Of a stretch of DNA of 25,149 nucleotides, positions 7,688 to 17,180 are shown piece by piece. This stretch comes from JAJTHJ01 sp046316025 (GTDB lineage Bacteria > Pseudomonadota > Gammaproteobacteria > Burkholderiales > Burkholderiaceae_F). Where the stretch lies: NCBI GenBank assembly GCA_046316025.1, contig JBKCXU010000153.1:1-25149 (forward strand). The letters run 5' to 3'. Position 1 is the first letter of the stretch. Every line of letters begins with the position of its first letter. Under the pieces are notes generated by a model. That model did not search any database. It was not told where the DNA came from and saw only the letters and a list, made by a program, of their open reading frames with translations. The translations under genes and the position numbers were made by a program.

Positions 7688-7711
7688 CTTGCGCCTGCGC
7701 CCAGTGACGGT

Positions 7712-8719
7712 CTACTTGGCTTCCAGCTTCATCAACTGCTCGATTGTCACACCGACCAGGTTTTCGCCGCCGAACTTGGTGCCCAAACGATTCTTCGCCA
7801 AGGTTTCGAGGTTGTACGTGTAGGCCGCGGGGGGCAGGGGCACGTACTTGACCTCCTTGACCAGTTGCGCCGCGTTCTTGTTGTAGAACTCGGCAAACTC
7901 GCGGACTTCCGGACGCTTGACGGCGTTGCCGCTGACGTAGATGAAGATCGGGCGCGACAGCGGCTGATAAGTGCCGTTGAGCACCGACTCGAACGACGGG
8001 CCGACCGCCTTGCCGCCTTTCCACGAGATCGGCAGCGAGCGCAGCTTGTCGCGGTTTTCCGCGTAGTAGGCGAAGCCGAAAAAGCCCAGCGCGTCCACGT
8101 CGCGCGAGATGCCCTGCACCAGCACGTTGTCGTCCTCGGAGGCGGTAAAGTCGCCGCGGCTTGCCTTGGACTTGCCGGTCACCGCTTCGGTGAAGTAGTC
8201 GAACGTGCCGGAATCCGTGCCGGCGCCAAAGAGCTTCATCGGGCGGTCCGGCCAGGCCGGGTTGACCTGATTCCAGCGCATGATCTTGCCTTGCGCCGAC
8301 GGCTCCCAAATCTTCTTCAGCTCGTCGATGGTGATTTCCTTCAACCACGTGTTCTTCGGATTGACGACCACCGACAAGGCGTCGAACGCGACCGGCATCT
8401 CCAGATAAGTCACGCCGTTTTTCTGGCACTCGGCGATCTCGGCCTTGGTGATCGGCCGCGAGGCGTTCTGCACGTCGGTCTCGCCGCGGCAGAACTTCCT
8501 GAAGCCGCCGCCGGTGCCGGAAATGCCTACGGTGACGCGCGTTGCGCCTTTCTTGGCCTTCTGGAACTCCTCGGCCACGGCCTCGGTGATCGGAAACACC
8601 GTGCTCGACCCGTCGATCTTGACCAGCGCCTGGGCCAACGCAGCGGAAGCGCCGAACGCGCCAATAGCGCCGATCGCCGCAGTCAACAGGGCGCGGCGCG
8701 CGAATACGAACTTGGACAT
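7712..8719 (-). CDS. pstS: Periplasmic phosphate-binding protein PstS
   Basis: This 335-residue protein has a Sec signal peptide: ARR near residue 8, a hydrophobic stretch at 10-28 and probable cleavage after ALA at 27-29. The mature part starts with the phosphate-binding motif KIDGSSTVFPI and goes on with ISGTGGGFRKFCRGE and GAGTDSGTFDYFTEA, the loops that hold phosphate in this family. It captures phosphate in the periplasm for PstCAB. AGAGGT at 8725-8730 lies five bases before the ATG. It follows the mliC-like gene after 51 bp, with no Pho box of its own in that gap, so the box further upstream probably serves both. Confidence 0.95.
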   Translation of the reverse strand: MSKFVFARRALLTAAIGAIGAFGASAALAQALVKIDGSSTVFPITEAVAEEFQKAKKGATRVTVGISGTGGGFRKFCRGETDVQNASRPITKAEIAECQKNGVTYLEMPVAFDALSVVVNPKNTWLKEITIDELKKIWEPSAQGKIMRWNQVNPAWPDRPMKLFGAGTDSGTFDYFTEAVTGKSKASRGDFTASEDDNVLVQGISRDVDALGFFGFAYYAENRDKLRSLPISWKGGKAVGPSFESVLNGTYQPLSRPIFIYVSGNAVKRPEVREFAEFYNKNAAQLVKEVKYVPLPPAAYTYNLETLAKNRLGTKFGGENLVGVTIEQLMKLEAK

Positions 8720-8770
8720 GGATTACCTCTCGGTTTGGTCGGTCGGACCGTTGATCGATACCGCGCGCCT

Positions 8771-9085
8771 TCAGGCGCGCTTGCAGTTCTTGCCGAGCAT
8801 CTTGCCGCCGTGCTCGAGCGCCATGCCGTTGGCACCGCGCAGCATCAGCTTGAAGCCTTCTCCGGCGAAGCTGTCGTCGCCGGCGCGCGACAGCTCCGCG
8901 GCGCCGCTGTGCGAGCGCACGCGTACGGTTCCGGTGTCGGCGCTGTAACGGGCCTGAAAGTCCTGGCCCTCGCAATCGAAGGAAACGAACTTGCCGGCTT
9001 CCATCCCGGCGGGGGCCGAGGCGGTGGTCGCGCAGGCGGCGAGGGCCAGCGCGACGGCACCGATGGCAAATGCACGAATGGTCAT
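8771..9085 (-). CDS. mliC: MliC-like lipoprotein, putative inhibitor of C-type lysozyme
   Basis: This 104-residue lipoprotein has a short positively charged start, a hydrophobic core and lipobox LAAC, with lipidated C18. The mature part is a small beta-rich domain. FDCEGQDFQARYS at its beginning and ALEHGGKMLGKNC at its end give the two cysteines that form the conserved disulphide in MliC/PliC proteins, and GFKLMLRGANGMALE resembles their conserved late segment. Such proteins protect periplasmic peptidoglycan from host or predator lysozyme. ATG at 9085 has AGGAG nearby upstream. Its position as first gene of a pst-pho operon, behind a Pho box, is unusual. The lipoprotein call is firm and the MliC call moderate. 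Confidence 0.65.
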   Translation of the reverse strand: MTIRAFAIGAVALALAACATTASAPAGMEAGKFVSFDCEGQDFQARYSADTGTVRVRSHSGAAELSRAGDDSFAGEGFKLMLRGANGMALEHGGKMLGKNCKRA

Positions 9086-9112
9086 TTCACGTAGCTCCTT
9101 GGTGAAGACCTG

Positions 9113-9149
9113 TGCATACTGCCGGGTACGGGTGACCGCTTGATGACAT
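9113..9149 (-). promoter_or_regulatory. Candidate Pho box ahead of the mliC-pst-pho operon
   Basis: On the - strand, ATGTCAT (9149-9143) and CGGTCAC (9138-9132) are separated by 4 bp, the arrangement of a PhoB box. Each differs from the consensus repeat CTGTCAT/C at one base. About 10-13 bp downstream the sequence CAGTATGCA offers only a weak -10. The site lies in the 127-bp gap between glmM and the mliC-like gene, about 50 bp before its start. Autoregulation of the operon by its own PhoB is inferred. Confidence 0.6.
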
Positions 9150-9212
9150 GTCACGCGGCGACCGAAAAGCCCGGACATCGGCGCGGCCTGCGGTCCGCCC
9201 GACCCGAGGGGC

Positions 9213-10553
9213 TCAAGCGATCGTCGCTGCAATCCGCCGCGCCAGGGCCTCGGCCAGCTCGGCTTCGGCGCACTCGACCATCACCCGCAGCACCGGCTCG
9301 GTGCCGGACGGGCGAATCAGCACGCGGCCGGCGCCGGCCAGTTCGCGCTCGACCGCCGCGATCTCCGCCGCCAGCGGGGAGTGCCCCTGCCAGTCGAAGC
9401 CCGGCGTCATTTTCACGTTGACCAGCGACTGCGCCAATAGCGGCAGGTCGGCTGTCAGTTCCGCCAGGTTGGCGCCGGCGTGGCGCATCGCGGCCAGCAC
9501 CTGCAAGGCGCTCACGATGCCGTCGCCGGTCGTGTGTTTGTCCAGGCACAGCAGATGGCCCGAGCCTTCGCCGCCCCAGCGCCAACCGCGCTGCTCCAAC
9601 AGCTCCAGCACGTAGCGGTCGCCGACCCTGGCACGGGCGAACGGCACGCCCAACTCCGCAAAGCGCCGCTCCAGCGCGTAGTTGGTCATCAACGTGCCGA
9701 CCGCGCCGTCCACCGGGCCGGCGCGCATGCGGTCGCGGACGATCACGTACAGCAACTGGTCGCCGTCGTAGAGCGTGCCGTCGCCGTCGGCGATCAGCAC
9801 GCGGTCGGCATCGCCGTCCAGCGCGATGCCCAGATCGGCCTCGGCCTGCTGCACACGGTGCGCCAGGCGCTCACCGTGGGTCGCGCCGTACCCGTCGTTG
9901 ATGTTGAAGCCGTTGGGCTCGTTGCCGATGGCGACCACTTCAGCACCGAGCTCGTGGAACACGTCGGGCGCGACGTGGTAGGCGGCGCCGTGCGCGCAGT
10001 CGACGACGATCTTCAGCCGGCGCAGATCGAGCTCGGTCGGAAACGTGCTCTTGCAGAACTCGACGTAGCGGCCGGCTGCGTCGTCCAGCCGCCGCGCCCT
10101 GCCCAACTGCCGCGACTCCACGCAGGTGTAGGGGCACTCCAGTTCGGCTTCGATCTGCGCTTCGACCGCATCCGGCAGCTTCTTGCCGGCGGCAGAGAAG
10201 AACTTGATGCCGTTGTCGGCAAACGGGTTGTGCGAGGCGCTGATCACCACACCGGCATCGAGCCGCTGCGCACGCGTCAGATAGGCCACCGCCGGTGTGG
10301 GCAGCGGGCCGCACAGCACCACGTCCACGCCGGCGCTGGAAAAGCCCGCCTCCAGCGACGCCTCCAGCATGTAGCCGGAGATGCGCGTGTCCTTGCCGAT
10401 CAGCACCGTCGGCCGCCCCGCGCGCCGCTCGGTGGCCATGCGCGCAAGCACGCGGCCGGCGGCCTGGCCCAGCTTGAGGACGAACTCGGGGGTGATCGGC
10501 GTCTTCCCCACCGTGCCGCGGATGCCGTCGGTGCCGAAATACTTGCGACTCAC
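9213..10553 (-). CDS. glmM: Phosphoglucosamine mutase GlmM
   Basis: GlmM converts glucosamine-6-phosphate to glucosamine-1-phosphate, on the way to UDP-GlcNAc for peptidoglycan and lipopolysaccharide. The 446-residue length equals the family norm (445 in E. coli). Motifs in order are KYFGTDGIRG at the N-terminus, the active phosphoserine in ISASHNP (Ser near 107), metal-binding DGDADR, sugar-binding GGEGSGH and phosphate-binding RPSGTEP. I start it at GTG 10553, which gives the typical SRKYFGTDG beginning, with a purine-rich GAGGGAGAG upstream. The GTG overlaps the folP stop by 4 bases (GTGA), so the two are coupled. Confidence 0.96.
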   Translation of the reverse strand: MSRKYFGTDGIRGTVGKTPITPEFVLKLGQAAGRVLARMATERRAGRPTVLIGKDTRISGYMLEASLEAGFSSAGVDVVLCGPLPTPAVAYLTRAQRLDAGVVISASHNPFADNGIKFFSAAGKKLPDAVEAQIEAELECPYTCVESRQLGRARRLDDAAGRYVEFCKSTFPTELDLRRLKIVVDCAHGAAYHVAPDVFHELGAEVVAIGNEPNGFNINDGYGATHGERLAHRVQQAEADLGIALDGDADRVLIADGDGTLYDGDQLLYVIVRDRMRAGPVDGAVGTLMTNYALERRFAELGVPFARARVGDRYVLELLEQRGWRWGGEGSGHLLCLDKHTTGDGIVSALQVLAAMRHAGANLAELTADLPLLAQSLVNVKMTPGFDWQGHSPLAAEIAAVERELAGAGRVLIRPSGTEPVLRVMVECAEAELAEALARRIAATIA

Positions 10554-11398
10554 GCTGTCTCTCCCTCTTTTTGTAAGGCGTGCCACACGGCGAGCGCGTC
10601 GCGCGTAGCCGCGACGTCGTGAACACGGACGATGCTCGCGCCGCGTTGCACGGCCAACAGCGCCGCCGCAACCGAAGCCGCCCGCCGCTGCGTAACCGGC
10701 TTGCCGGTGATTGCGCCGAGCATCGACTTGCGCGACAGCCCAACCAGCAGCGGTTGCCCAAGGGCGGCCAGTTCGGTCAGGCGACGCAGCAGGGCGAGAT
10801 TATGCGCAAGTGTCTTGCCGAAGCCGAAGCCGGGGTCGAGTGCGATGCGCTCGCGCACCACACCCGCCGCGAGCAAGGCGTCGCGCCGCGCCGCGAGGAA
10901 GCCGCCGACCTCGGCGACCACGTCGTTGTAGTGCGGCGCGGCCTGCATCGTGTGCGGCGCGCCCTGCATGTGCATCGATACCACGCCGCAGTCGCTGTCG
11001 GCGACCGCCTGCACCGCGCCGGGCTCGGCGAACGCGCGCACGTCGTTGACTATGGACGCACCGGCCGCCAGCGCCGCGCGCATCACTTCCGGTTTGCTGG
11101 TGTCGATAGAAACCGGCTTGCCGCAGTCGCGCAGCGACTCGATCAGCGGAATCGTGCGGGCGAGTTCCTCGTCGACACTCACCTCCGCGGCGCCGGGACG
11201 CGTCGACTCACCACCGATGTCGAAGATGTCCGCGCCTTCGTCGAGCAGTTGCCGCGCATGCGCCAGCGCCGCGTCGAAATTCGCATACCGACCACCGTCG
11301 GAAAACGAGTCCGGCGTGACATTGACCACGCCCATCAGCAGCGGGCGTGTAAGCGACAGGCGGAAGCGACCGCAGTGCCAGAAGTCGAAGGCGTCCAT
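10550..11398 (-). CDS. folP: Dihydropteroate synthase FolP
   Basis: FolP joins p-aminobenzoate to dihydropterin pyrophosphate in folate synthesis and is the sulfonamide target. The 282-residue TIM barrel carries MGVVNVTPDSFSDGG, FDIGGESTRPGA, SIDTSKPEVM, DPGFGFGKT, LVGLSRKSMLG and a terminal RVHDVAATRDAL. The length matches E. coli (282). The ATG at 11398 has only a weak GGCGGAAC upstream. In related genomes folP lies directly behind ftsH; here about 1.66 kb separates them, filled by the broken DJ-1 gene, the methyltransferase gene and a repeat. Confidence 0.96.
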   Translation of the reverse strand: MDAFDFWHCGRFRLSLTRPLLMGVVNVTPDSFSDGGRYANFDAALAHARQLLDEGADIFDIGGESTRPGAAEVSVDEELARTIPLIESLRDCGKPVSIDTSKPEVMRAALAAGASIVNDVRAFAEPGAVQAVADSDCGVVSMHMQGAPHTMQAAPHYNDVVAEVGGFLAARRDALLAAGVVRERIALDPGFGFGKTLAHNLALLRRLTELAALGQPLLVGLSRKSMLGAITGKPVTQRRAASVAAALLAVQRGASIVRVHDVAATRDALAVWHALQKEGETA

Positions 11399-11483
11399 GA
11401 TGTTCCGCCCTTAGCGCGGGGGAGGGGCGCACCGACCGAGTCCGGGGCATCCCTGTGCGCTGACGATCCCCTCTGCAAAGTCA

Positions 11484-11516
11484 CACCCGGATTGCGCTTC
11501 GCTTCATCCGGGCTAC
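11484..11516. repeat. REP-like palindrome in the folP upstream region
   Basis: CCCGGAT (11486-11492) and ATCCGGG (11506-11512) flank TGCGCTTCGCTTC, whose reverse complement GAAGCGAAGCGCA gives the well-known GGATGAAGCGAAGCGCAATCCGG element found between genes in many proteobacteria. It lies in the 239-bp gap 11399-11637 between folP and the methyltransferase gene, which otherwise shows no gene. It may mark an edge of the inserted DNA. Confidence 0.65.
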
Positions 11517-11637
11517 GAACGTAGAGCCGACCTGCCCGCGGAAGTAGGTGGTGTAGGCCCGAACGCGCCGAACAACCACCGGCAAGCTTACGCCGCCTTC
11601 CGCAGCGGGTTGGGTAGAGCGCAAAGTTAGGCCGTGC

Positions 11638-12396
11638 CTACACTGCCAAGAGACATAGGTAGGCCATACCCAGTACACCTCGATAACCACGGAAGTAGGC
11701 GTCCCGCTGTCGACACGTCTTCTTCAGGATGCACTCATATTCCGGATGACTGGGCTCGTTTACCGCCAGCCACTCTGCATACCGCGCGGTGTATCCGGAC
11801 TCAAATGTGTCCCACTCGTCTTGATTAGCTTCGTGGACAGAAACTACCGCGAAACCAGCCTTCCAGGCGAGGTCTACAAAGTCTGGGAGGAACACAAATT
11901 CATCCAATCTGCCGGACAGGACTGCGACAGCCGCCTCTGTAGGTTTGGTGCTCCAGATGCCCTCTCCGTAGACCACAGGCGCACCGATAGGAACCATGCT
12001 GCGAAGGGCGGCGGGCGCAGCGGGGTAATCCAACGGCATCCCGGCTTCGACGGGCGGACCCCAAACCTGAGTGGCGCCGACGCAAATCGCGCCACCCACC
12101 TCGGTCGGCAAGTTGTGCTTTGCGTCGCCCGCGATCAACCGCAGACGCTCAGCGACGCCTTGGGCCGTAGCAACCCTGATCGCGTGCTCGAAACCTTGAT
12201 CGTCCAGGTCGAGGCCGACACCCTTGAGGCAGCGATTTGCCTTTAGAAGTCGGATCAGCAGCGCCCCCCATCCACAACCCACATCGATGACGTTCCCTCG
12301 CGCGTGTGTGGCAAGGAACACAACCAGTTCGTCGGCTCGCGAACCCGAAAGCGGCGACATGAATTCCAAGTGACGATGTGGTGGCGAAAGTTGCAT
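11638..12396 (-). CDS. Class I SAM-dependent methyltransferase of unknown substrate
   Basis: This 252-residue protein has a Rossmann methyltransferase core: motif I NVIDVGCGWGALLIRLL near residue 35, then acidic GVGLDLDD, and GDAKHNLP later. The C-terminal third has several aromatic and Cys residues and no motif that names a substrate. ATG at 12396 is preceded by an in-frame TTG at 12399 and then a stop, so the frame cannot extend further. Codon use differs from neighbours: a hand count of 11821-11940 gives 64 G/C of 120 (53%), far below the flanking genes. The gene lies in a foreign-looking insert between ftsH and folP. It appears intact; small-molecule or natural-product methylation is possible but not shown. 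Confidence 0.75.
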   Translation of the reverse strand: MQLSPPHRHLEFMSPLSGSRADELVVFLATHARGNVIDVGCGWGALLIRLLKANRCLKGVGLDLDDQGFEHAIRVATAQGVAERLRLIAGDAKHNLPTEVGGAICVGATQVWGPPVEAGMPLDYPAAPAALRSMVPIGAPVVYGEGIWSTKPTEAAVAVLSGRLDEFVFLPDFVDLAWKAGFAVVSVHEANQDEWDTFESGYTARYAEWLAVNEPSHPEYECILKKTCRQRDAYFRGYRGVLGMAYLCLLAV

Positions 12397-12429
12397 CAAC
12401 GTACCGCGGAGTGTCTACGTGCAGCCCAA

Positions 12430-13032
12430 CTACGGAAGGTACCGGCCGATGTTCCCCAGGACCCGGTCGACATACTCGTCCTTCTCCCCGACCGGAGCGA
12501 CGTAGTGAAGCGCGCTGCGAGCTGCCTCCTGGCCTTCGCTGCGCGCAATGATCCACGCGGCAAGGTACTGCGAGGCCAGACAGCCGCCCGCGGTGGCAAT
12601 GTTGCCCTGGGCAAAGAACGGCTGATCGAGGACTGCGACGCCAGCTTCCTGCACCCAAGGCTTGGTGATGAGGTCAGTACAGGCGGGAATGCGCGCCAGC
12701 AGACCCAGCTTCGCCAGCAGCAGCGCCCCGGAGCACTGGGCGCCGATCAACTGCCGCGCGGGGTCCAGCTTCAGTTGCCCCATCGACCCGGCGTCGTTTG
12801 CGATCTCGCGAGTCTGGGAGCCGCTGCCGACAATGACGGCTTCGGCCACGCTCGCCTCGGCCAGTGTGGATTACGCCTGCACGGTGGCGCCATTCATCGA
12901 CGTTACCGAAGGCGTAGGGCAGCACAGCGTGACTCGCCAGCCCGGCCGGCGGGCCCGGTTGAGAATGCCCAACGCGACCAGCGAGTCGAGTTCGTTGAAC
13001 CGGTCGAAGGTCAGGATTGCGACATGCTTGCC
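12430..13032 (-). pseudogene. Broken DJ-1/PfpI family protein gene (in-frame stop, start lost)
   Basis: One frame runs from about 13032 to the TAG at 12430-12432 and encodes a DJ-1/PfpI (class I glutamine amidotransferase-like) protein: KHVAILTFDRFNELDSL at the front, the nucleophile Cys in IGAQCSGALLLA, then TAGGCLASQYLAAW and LHYVAPVGEKDEYV. A TAA at 12871-12873 interrupts it after CPTPSVTSMNGATVQA, where a CAA-to-TAA change would explain it. No start codon precedes KHVAIL in frame, and the coding similarity begins only about 25 bp past the ftsH stop. A GTG at 12849 could restart a 139-residue fragment lacking the first strand-helix unit. A sequencing error could explain the stop but not the missing start. 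Confidence 0.75.
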
Positions 13033-13057
13033 GGCAGCAAACGCAGCCGCTTGCGCG

Positions 13058-14962
<1,905 letters not shown>

Positions 14963-14968
14963 GGCAGA

Positions 14969-14973
14969 CTCCT
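14969..14973 (-). promoter_or_regulatory. Shine-Dalgarno deciding the TTG start of ftsH
   Basis: AGGAG on the - strand is separated by six bases (TCTGCC) from TTG at 14962-14960. For the ATG at 14950 the distance would be 18 bases, too far, so the TTG is the likelier initiator. Confidence 0.7.
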
Positions 14974-15022
14974 GTGGACGTCGAACGCGACTGCGTTGGA
15001 AATGCGGCGATTCTAGGCCGAA

Positions 15023-15718
15023 TCAAGGGGGTTCACCGGACGGCGCGGCGCGGGTTTGTACCCGGTCTAAACCCACTTTGAGACCACGCGCGAACAGGTA
15101 GGTCTCCGCCGACTCCGCCCGCGACGCCGCCGGCTTGCGTGTGGCCACGCTGACGAAGGTTTTCTTCAAATGCTCGACCAGTTGCGAAAAGCCGCTGCCC
15201 TGAAACGCCTTCATCAGCAGCACGCCGTTGGGCTTCAGGCGACCCTGCGCGAACTCGATCGCGAGTTCGCACAGGTGCGCGCTGCGCGCCGCGTCCGCCA
15301 CACCGATACCCGACAGATTCGGCGCCATATCCGACAACACCACGTCCACCTTGGCGTCACCGAGCGCGGCAGCCAGTTGCGCGCCAACTTCTTCTTCGCG
15401 CAAGTCGCCCTGGATGAAGGTCACGTCCGGCAGCGGGTCGAGCGGCAGCACGTCGAGCGCGACGATCCTGCCGCGCAGCACTCCGTCCTTGCCGGTCAGC
15501 CGTTCGCGCACCACTTGCGTCCAGCTGCCCGGCACTGCGCCCAGATCGACCACCACCTGTCCCGGCTTGAGCAGGCGATCCTTGTCGTCGATCTCGATCA
15601 GCTTGTACGCGGAGCGGGCGCGGTAGCCGTGCTGGGTCGCCGCCTTGACGTAGGGGTCGGTCACGTGGCGGCGAATCCACTCCGGGTTGGAGCGGTGCTT
15701 CTTCTTGGCGGCGGGCAT
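15023..15718 (-). CDS. rlmE: 23S rRNA (uridine-2'-O)-methyltransferase RlmE (RrmJ/FtsJ)
   Basis: RlmE methylates U2552 of 23S rRNA and helps 50S assembly. The K-D-K-E catalytic set can be seen in RSAYKL, LSDMAPNLSG, LLMKAFQGSGF and ESAETYLFARG. The SAM site reads DLGAVPGSWTQV, where most relatives have APGGW, a mild change. The 231 residues exceed the 209 of E. coli by an approximately 20-residue C-terminal tail. ATG at 15718 begins PAAKKKHRSNPEW, the basic N-terminus common in betaproteobacteria. It lies 11 bp behind hisC and 60 bp before ftsH. Confidence 0.94.
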   Translation of the reverse strand: MPAAKKKHRSNPEWIRRHVTDPYVKAATQHGYRARSAYKLIEIDDKDRLLKPGQVVVDLGAVPGSWTQVVRERLTGKDGVLRGRIVALDVLPLDPLPDVTFIQGDLREEEVGAQLAAALGDAKVDVVLSDMAPNLSGIGVADAARSAHLCELAIEFAQGRLKPNGVLLMKAFQGSGFSQLVEHLKKTFVSVATRKPAASRAESAETYLFARGLKVGLDRVQTRAAPSGEPP

Positions 15719-15729
15719 GTGAAGCGCGT

Positions 15730-16812
15730 TCAGTCGGCGATCTCGGACAAGACCGCCAGCAAGGCGGCGCACTGCGCATCGGTGCCCACGCTGATGCGCA
15801 GAAAGTCGGCGATGCGCTCGGGCTGGGCAAAGCGACGAACGAGGATGCCTCGCTCCCGCAACGCGGCGGCGAGCGCGACGCCCGCGTGCCGCGGATGCCG
15901 CGCAAACACAAAGTTGGCGGCCGACGGCAGCACCTCGAATCCGAGCGACGCGAGACCGTCTTCAAGCACCGCACGGCTGCGCACAATGGCGGCCCGCGTC
16001 TGCTCGAAGTAGGCGACGTCGTCGAGCGCCGCCGCGGCACCGGCACTGGCCAGCCGATCCACCGGGTAGGAGTTGAAGCTGTCCTTCACCCGGCGCAGCG
16101 CTTCGATCAGTCCCACCTGACCCAGCGCATAGCCAACGCGCAGCCCGGCCAGCGAGTGAGACTTGGACAACGTGCGCACAACGAGCAGATTCGGATAGCG
16201 GTCGATCAGCGGCGCCGCGGACTCCGCGCCGAAGTCGGCATAGGCCTCATCGATGGCGACCAGCGTGTCGGGGCAGCCCAGCAGCAGGCGCTCGACCTCG
16301 GCCCGGGCCAGCGCAACGCCGGTCGGCGCATTCGGGTTCGGAAAGATCGCGGCGGCCGGCTGCTGAGCGATGTAGTCCTCGACGCGGACGCGGAAGCGCT
16401 CATTGAGCGGCAGCGTGCGCCCAACGATACCGAACAGTTCGCGGTAGACGGGATAGAAGCTGTAGCTGATGTCCGGGAACAGCAGCACGCCCTGCCCATC
16501 GCCGCCACCACCACGCCCGAGCAAGCCGGCGAACGCAAAGGCCAGCACCTCGTCCGACCCGTTGCCCGCGAACACCTGCTCAGGCGCGACGCCATGCCAA
16601 CGCGCGATGGCCTCGCGCAGCAGGGTCGAGTCCGGGTCCGGGTACAACCGCAGTCCCTCGCCCGCCGCATCCCGGATCGCCACCAGCGCAAGCGAACTCG
16701 GCGGATAGGGATTCTCGTTGGTGTTGAGCTTGATGAGGCCGGCCTGCCTGGGTTGTTCGCCCGGCACATAAGGCACCAGCCGCCGCGCACGCTCAGACCA
16801 GAATCGGGTCAT
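15730..16812 (-). CDS. hisC: Histidinol-phosphate aminotransferase HisC
   Basis: This fold-type I PLP aminotransferase makes histidinol phosphate from imidazole-acetol phosphate in histidine synthesis. The 360 residues show KLNTNENPYPPS, the GNGSDE cofactor-phosphate loop, FPNPNAPTG, AIDEAYADF, the Schiff-base Lys in TLSKSHSLAGLRVGY, and C-terminal FLRISVGT. ATG at 16812 gives the usual MTRFWSERAR-like beginning; the in-frame GTG at 16842 would add ten unsupported residues. It stands alone, away from other his genes, between yhbY (divergent) and rlmE (11 bp downstream). Some HisC relatives also accept aromatic amino acids. Confidence 0.92.
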   Translation of the reverse strand: MTRFWSERARRLVPYVPGEQPRQAGLIKLNTNENPYPPSSLALVAIRDAAGEGLRLYPDPDSTLLREAIARWHGVAPEQVFAGNGSDEVLAFAFAGLLGRGGGGDGQGVLLFPDISYSFYPVYRELFGIVGRTLPLNERFRVRVEDYIAQQPAAAIFPNPNAPTGVALARAEVERLLLGCPDTLVAIDEAYADFGAESAAPLIDRYPNLLVVRTLSKSHSLAGLRVGYALGQVGLIEALRRVKDSFNSYPVDRLASAGAAAALDDVAYFEQTRAAIVRSRAVLEDGLASLGFEVLPSAANFVFARHPRHAGVALAAALRERGILVRRFAQPERIADFLRISVGTDAQCAALLAVLSEIAD

Positions 16813-16862
16813 ACTCAAATAAGAAGCCCATGGCACCACCACTGTAGCAATCGGAACCTTTC

Positions 16863-17180
16863 ATGCCGCAACTCGAACTCACTCGCGACGAGCGTCTGCA
16901 CCTGAAGGCGCGCGCCCATCACCTGCAACCGGTGGTGCTGCTCGGCGCCAACGGCCTGACGCCGGCGGTGCTGCGCGAGATCGACCGCGCACTGACCGCG
17001 CACGAGTTGATCAAGGTGCGGGTGCCGGGCGACGACCGGGCCGAGCGCGAGGCGATCTATGCGCAAGTGGCCGACGACTTGTCGGCTGCATGCGTGGCGG
17101 CGATCGGCAAGCTGGCGATCTTCTACCGGCCGCGGCCGGACGAAGAAGAGCGGCCGGCCAGCGCCAAGCCGCGTCGCTAA
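16863..17180 (+). CDS. yhbY: YhbY family RNA-binding protein (CRM domain)
   Basis: This 105-residue protein is a single CRM domain. LTRDERLHLKARAHHLQPVV opens it, GANGLT is the GxxG-type RNA-binding loop, and HELIKVRV and GKLAIFYRP follow. YhbY associates with pre-50S ribosomal particles in E. coli. The partner arrangement, divergent from the rlmE-ftsH unit and near greA, is conserved in proteobacteria. GGAAC lies about six bases before the ATG. Its stop codon overlaps the greA stop tail-to-tail: TAA at 17178-17180 and, on the other strand, TAG at 17179-17177. Confidence 0.93.
   Translation: MPQLELTRDERLHLKARAHHLQPVVLLGANGLTPAVLREIDRALTAHELIKVRVPGDDRAEREAIYAQVADDLSAACVAAIGKLAIFYRPRPDEEERPASAKPRR

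Noticed and set aside
8720..8770. Search for a separate Pho box directly before pstS
   Set aside because: No pair of CTGTCAT-like repeats with 4-bp spacing is present in this 51-bp gap.
11560..11640. GTTAGGC (reverse GCCTAAC) next to the methyltransferase stop, resembling an integron attC core site
   Set aside because: No matching second core with proper pairing arms was found at attC distance (best is GTTCGGC with a mismatch and poor arm pairing), and there is no integrase.
12149..12658. Open frame on the - strand overlapping the methyltransferase and DJ-1 remnant
   Set aside because: It is in another frame from both recognisable proteins and shows no domain features.
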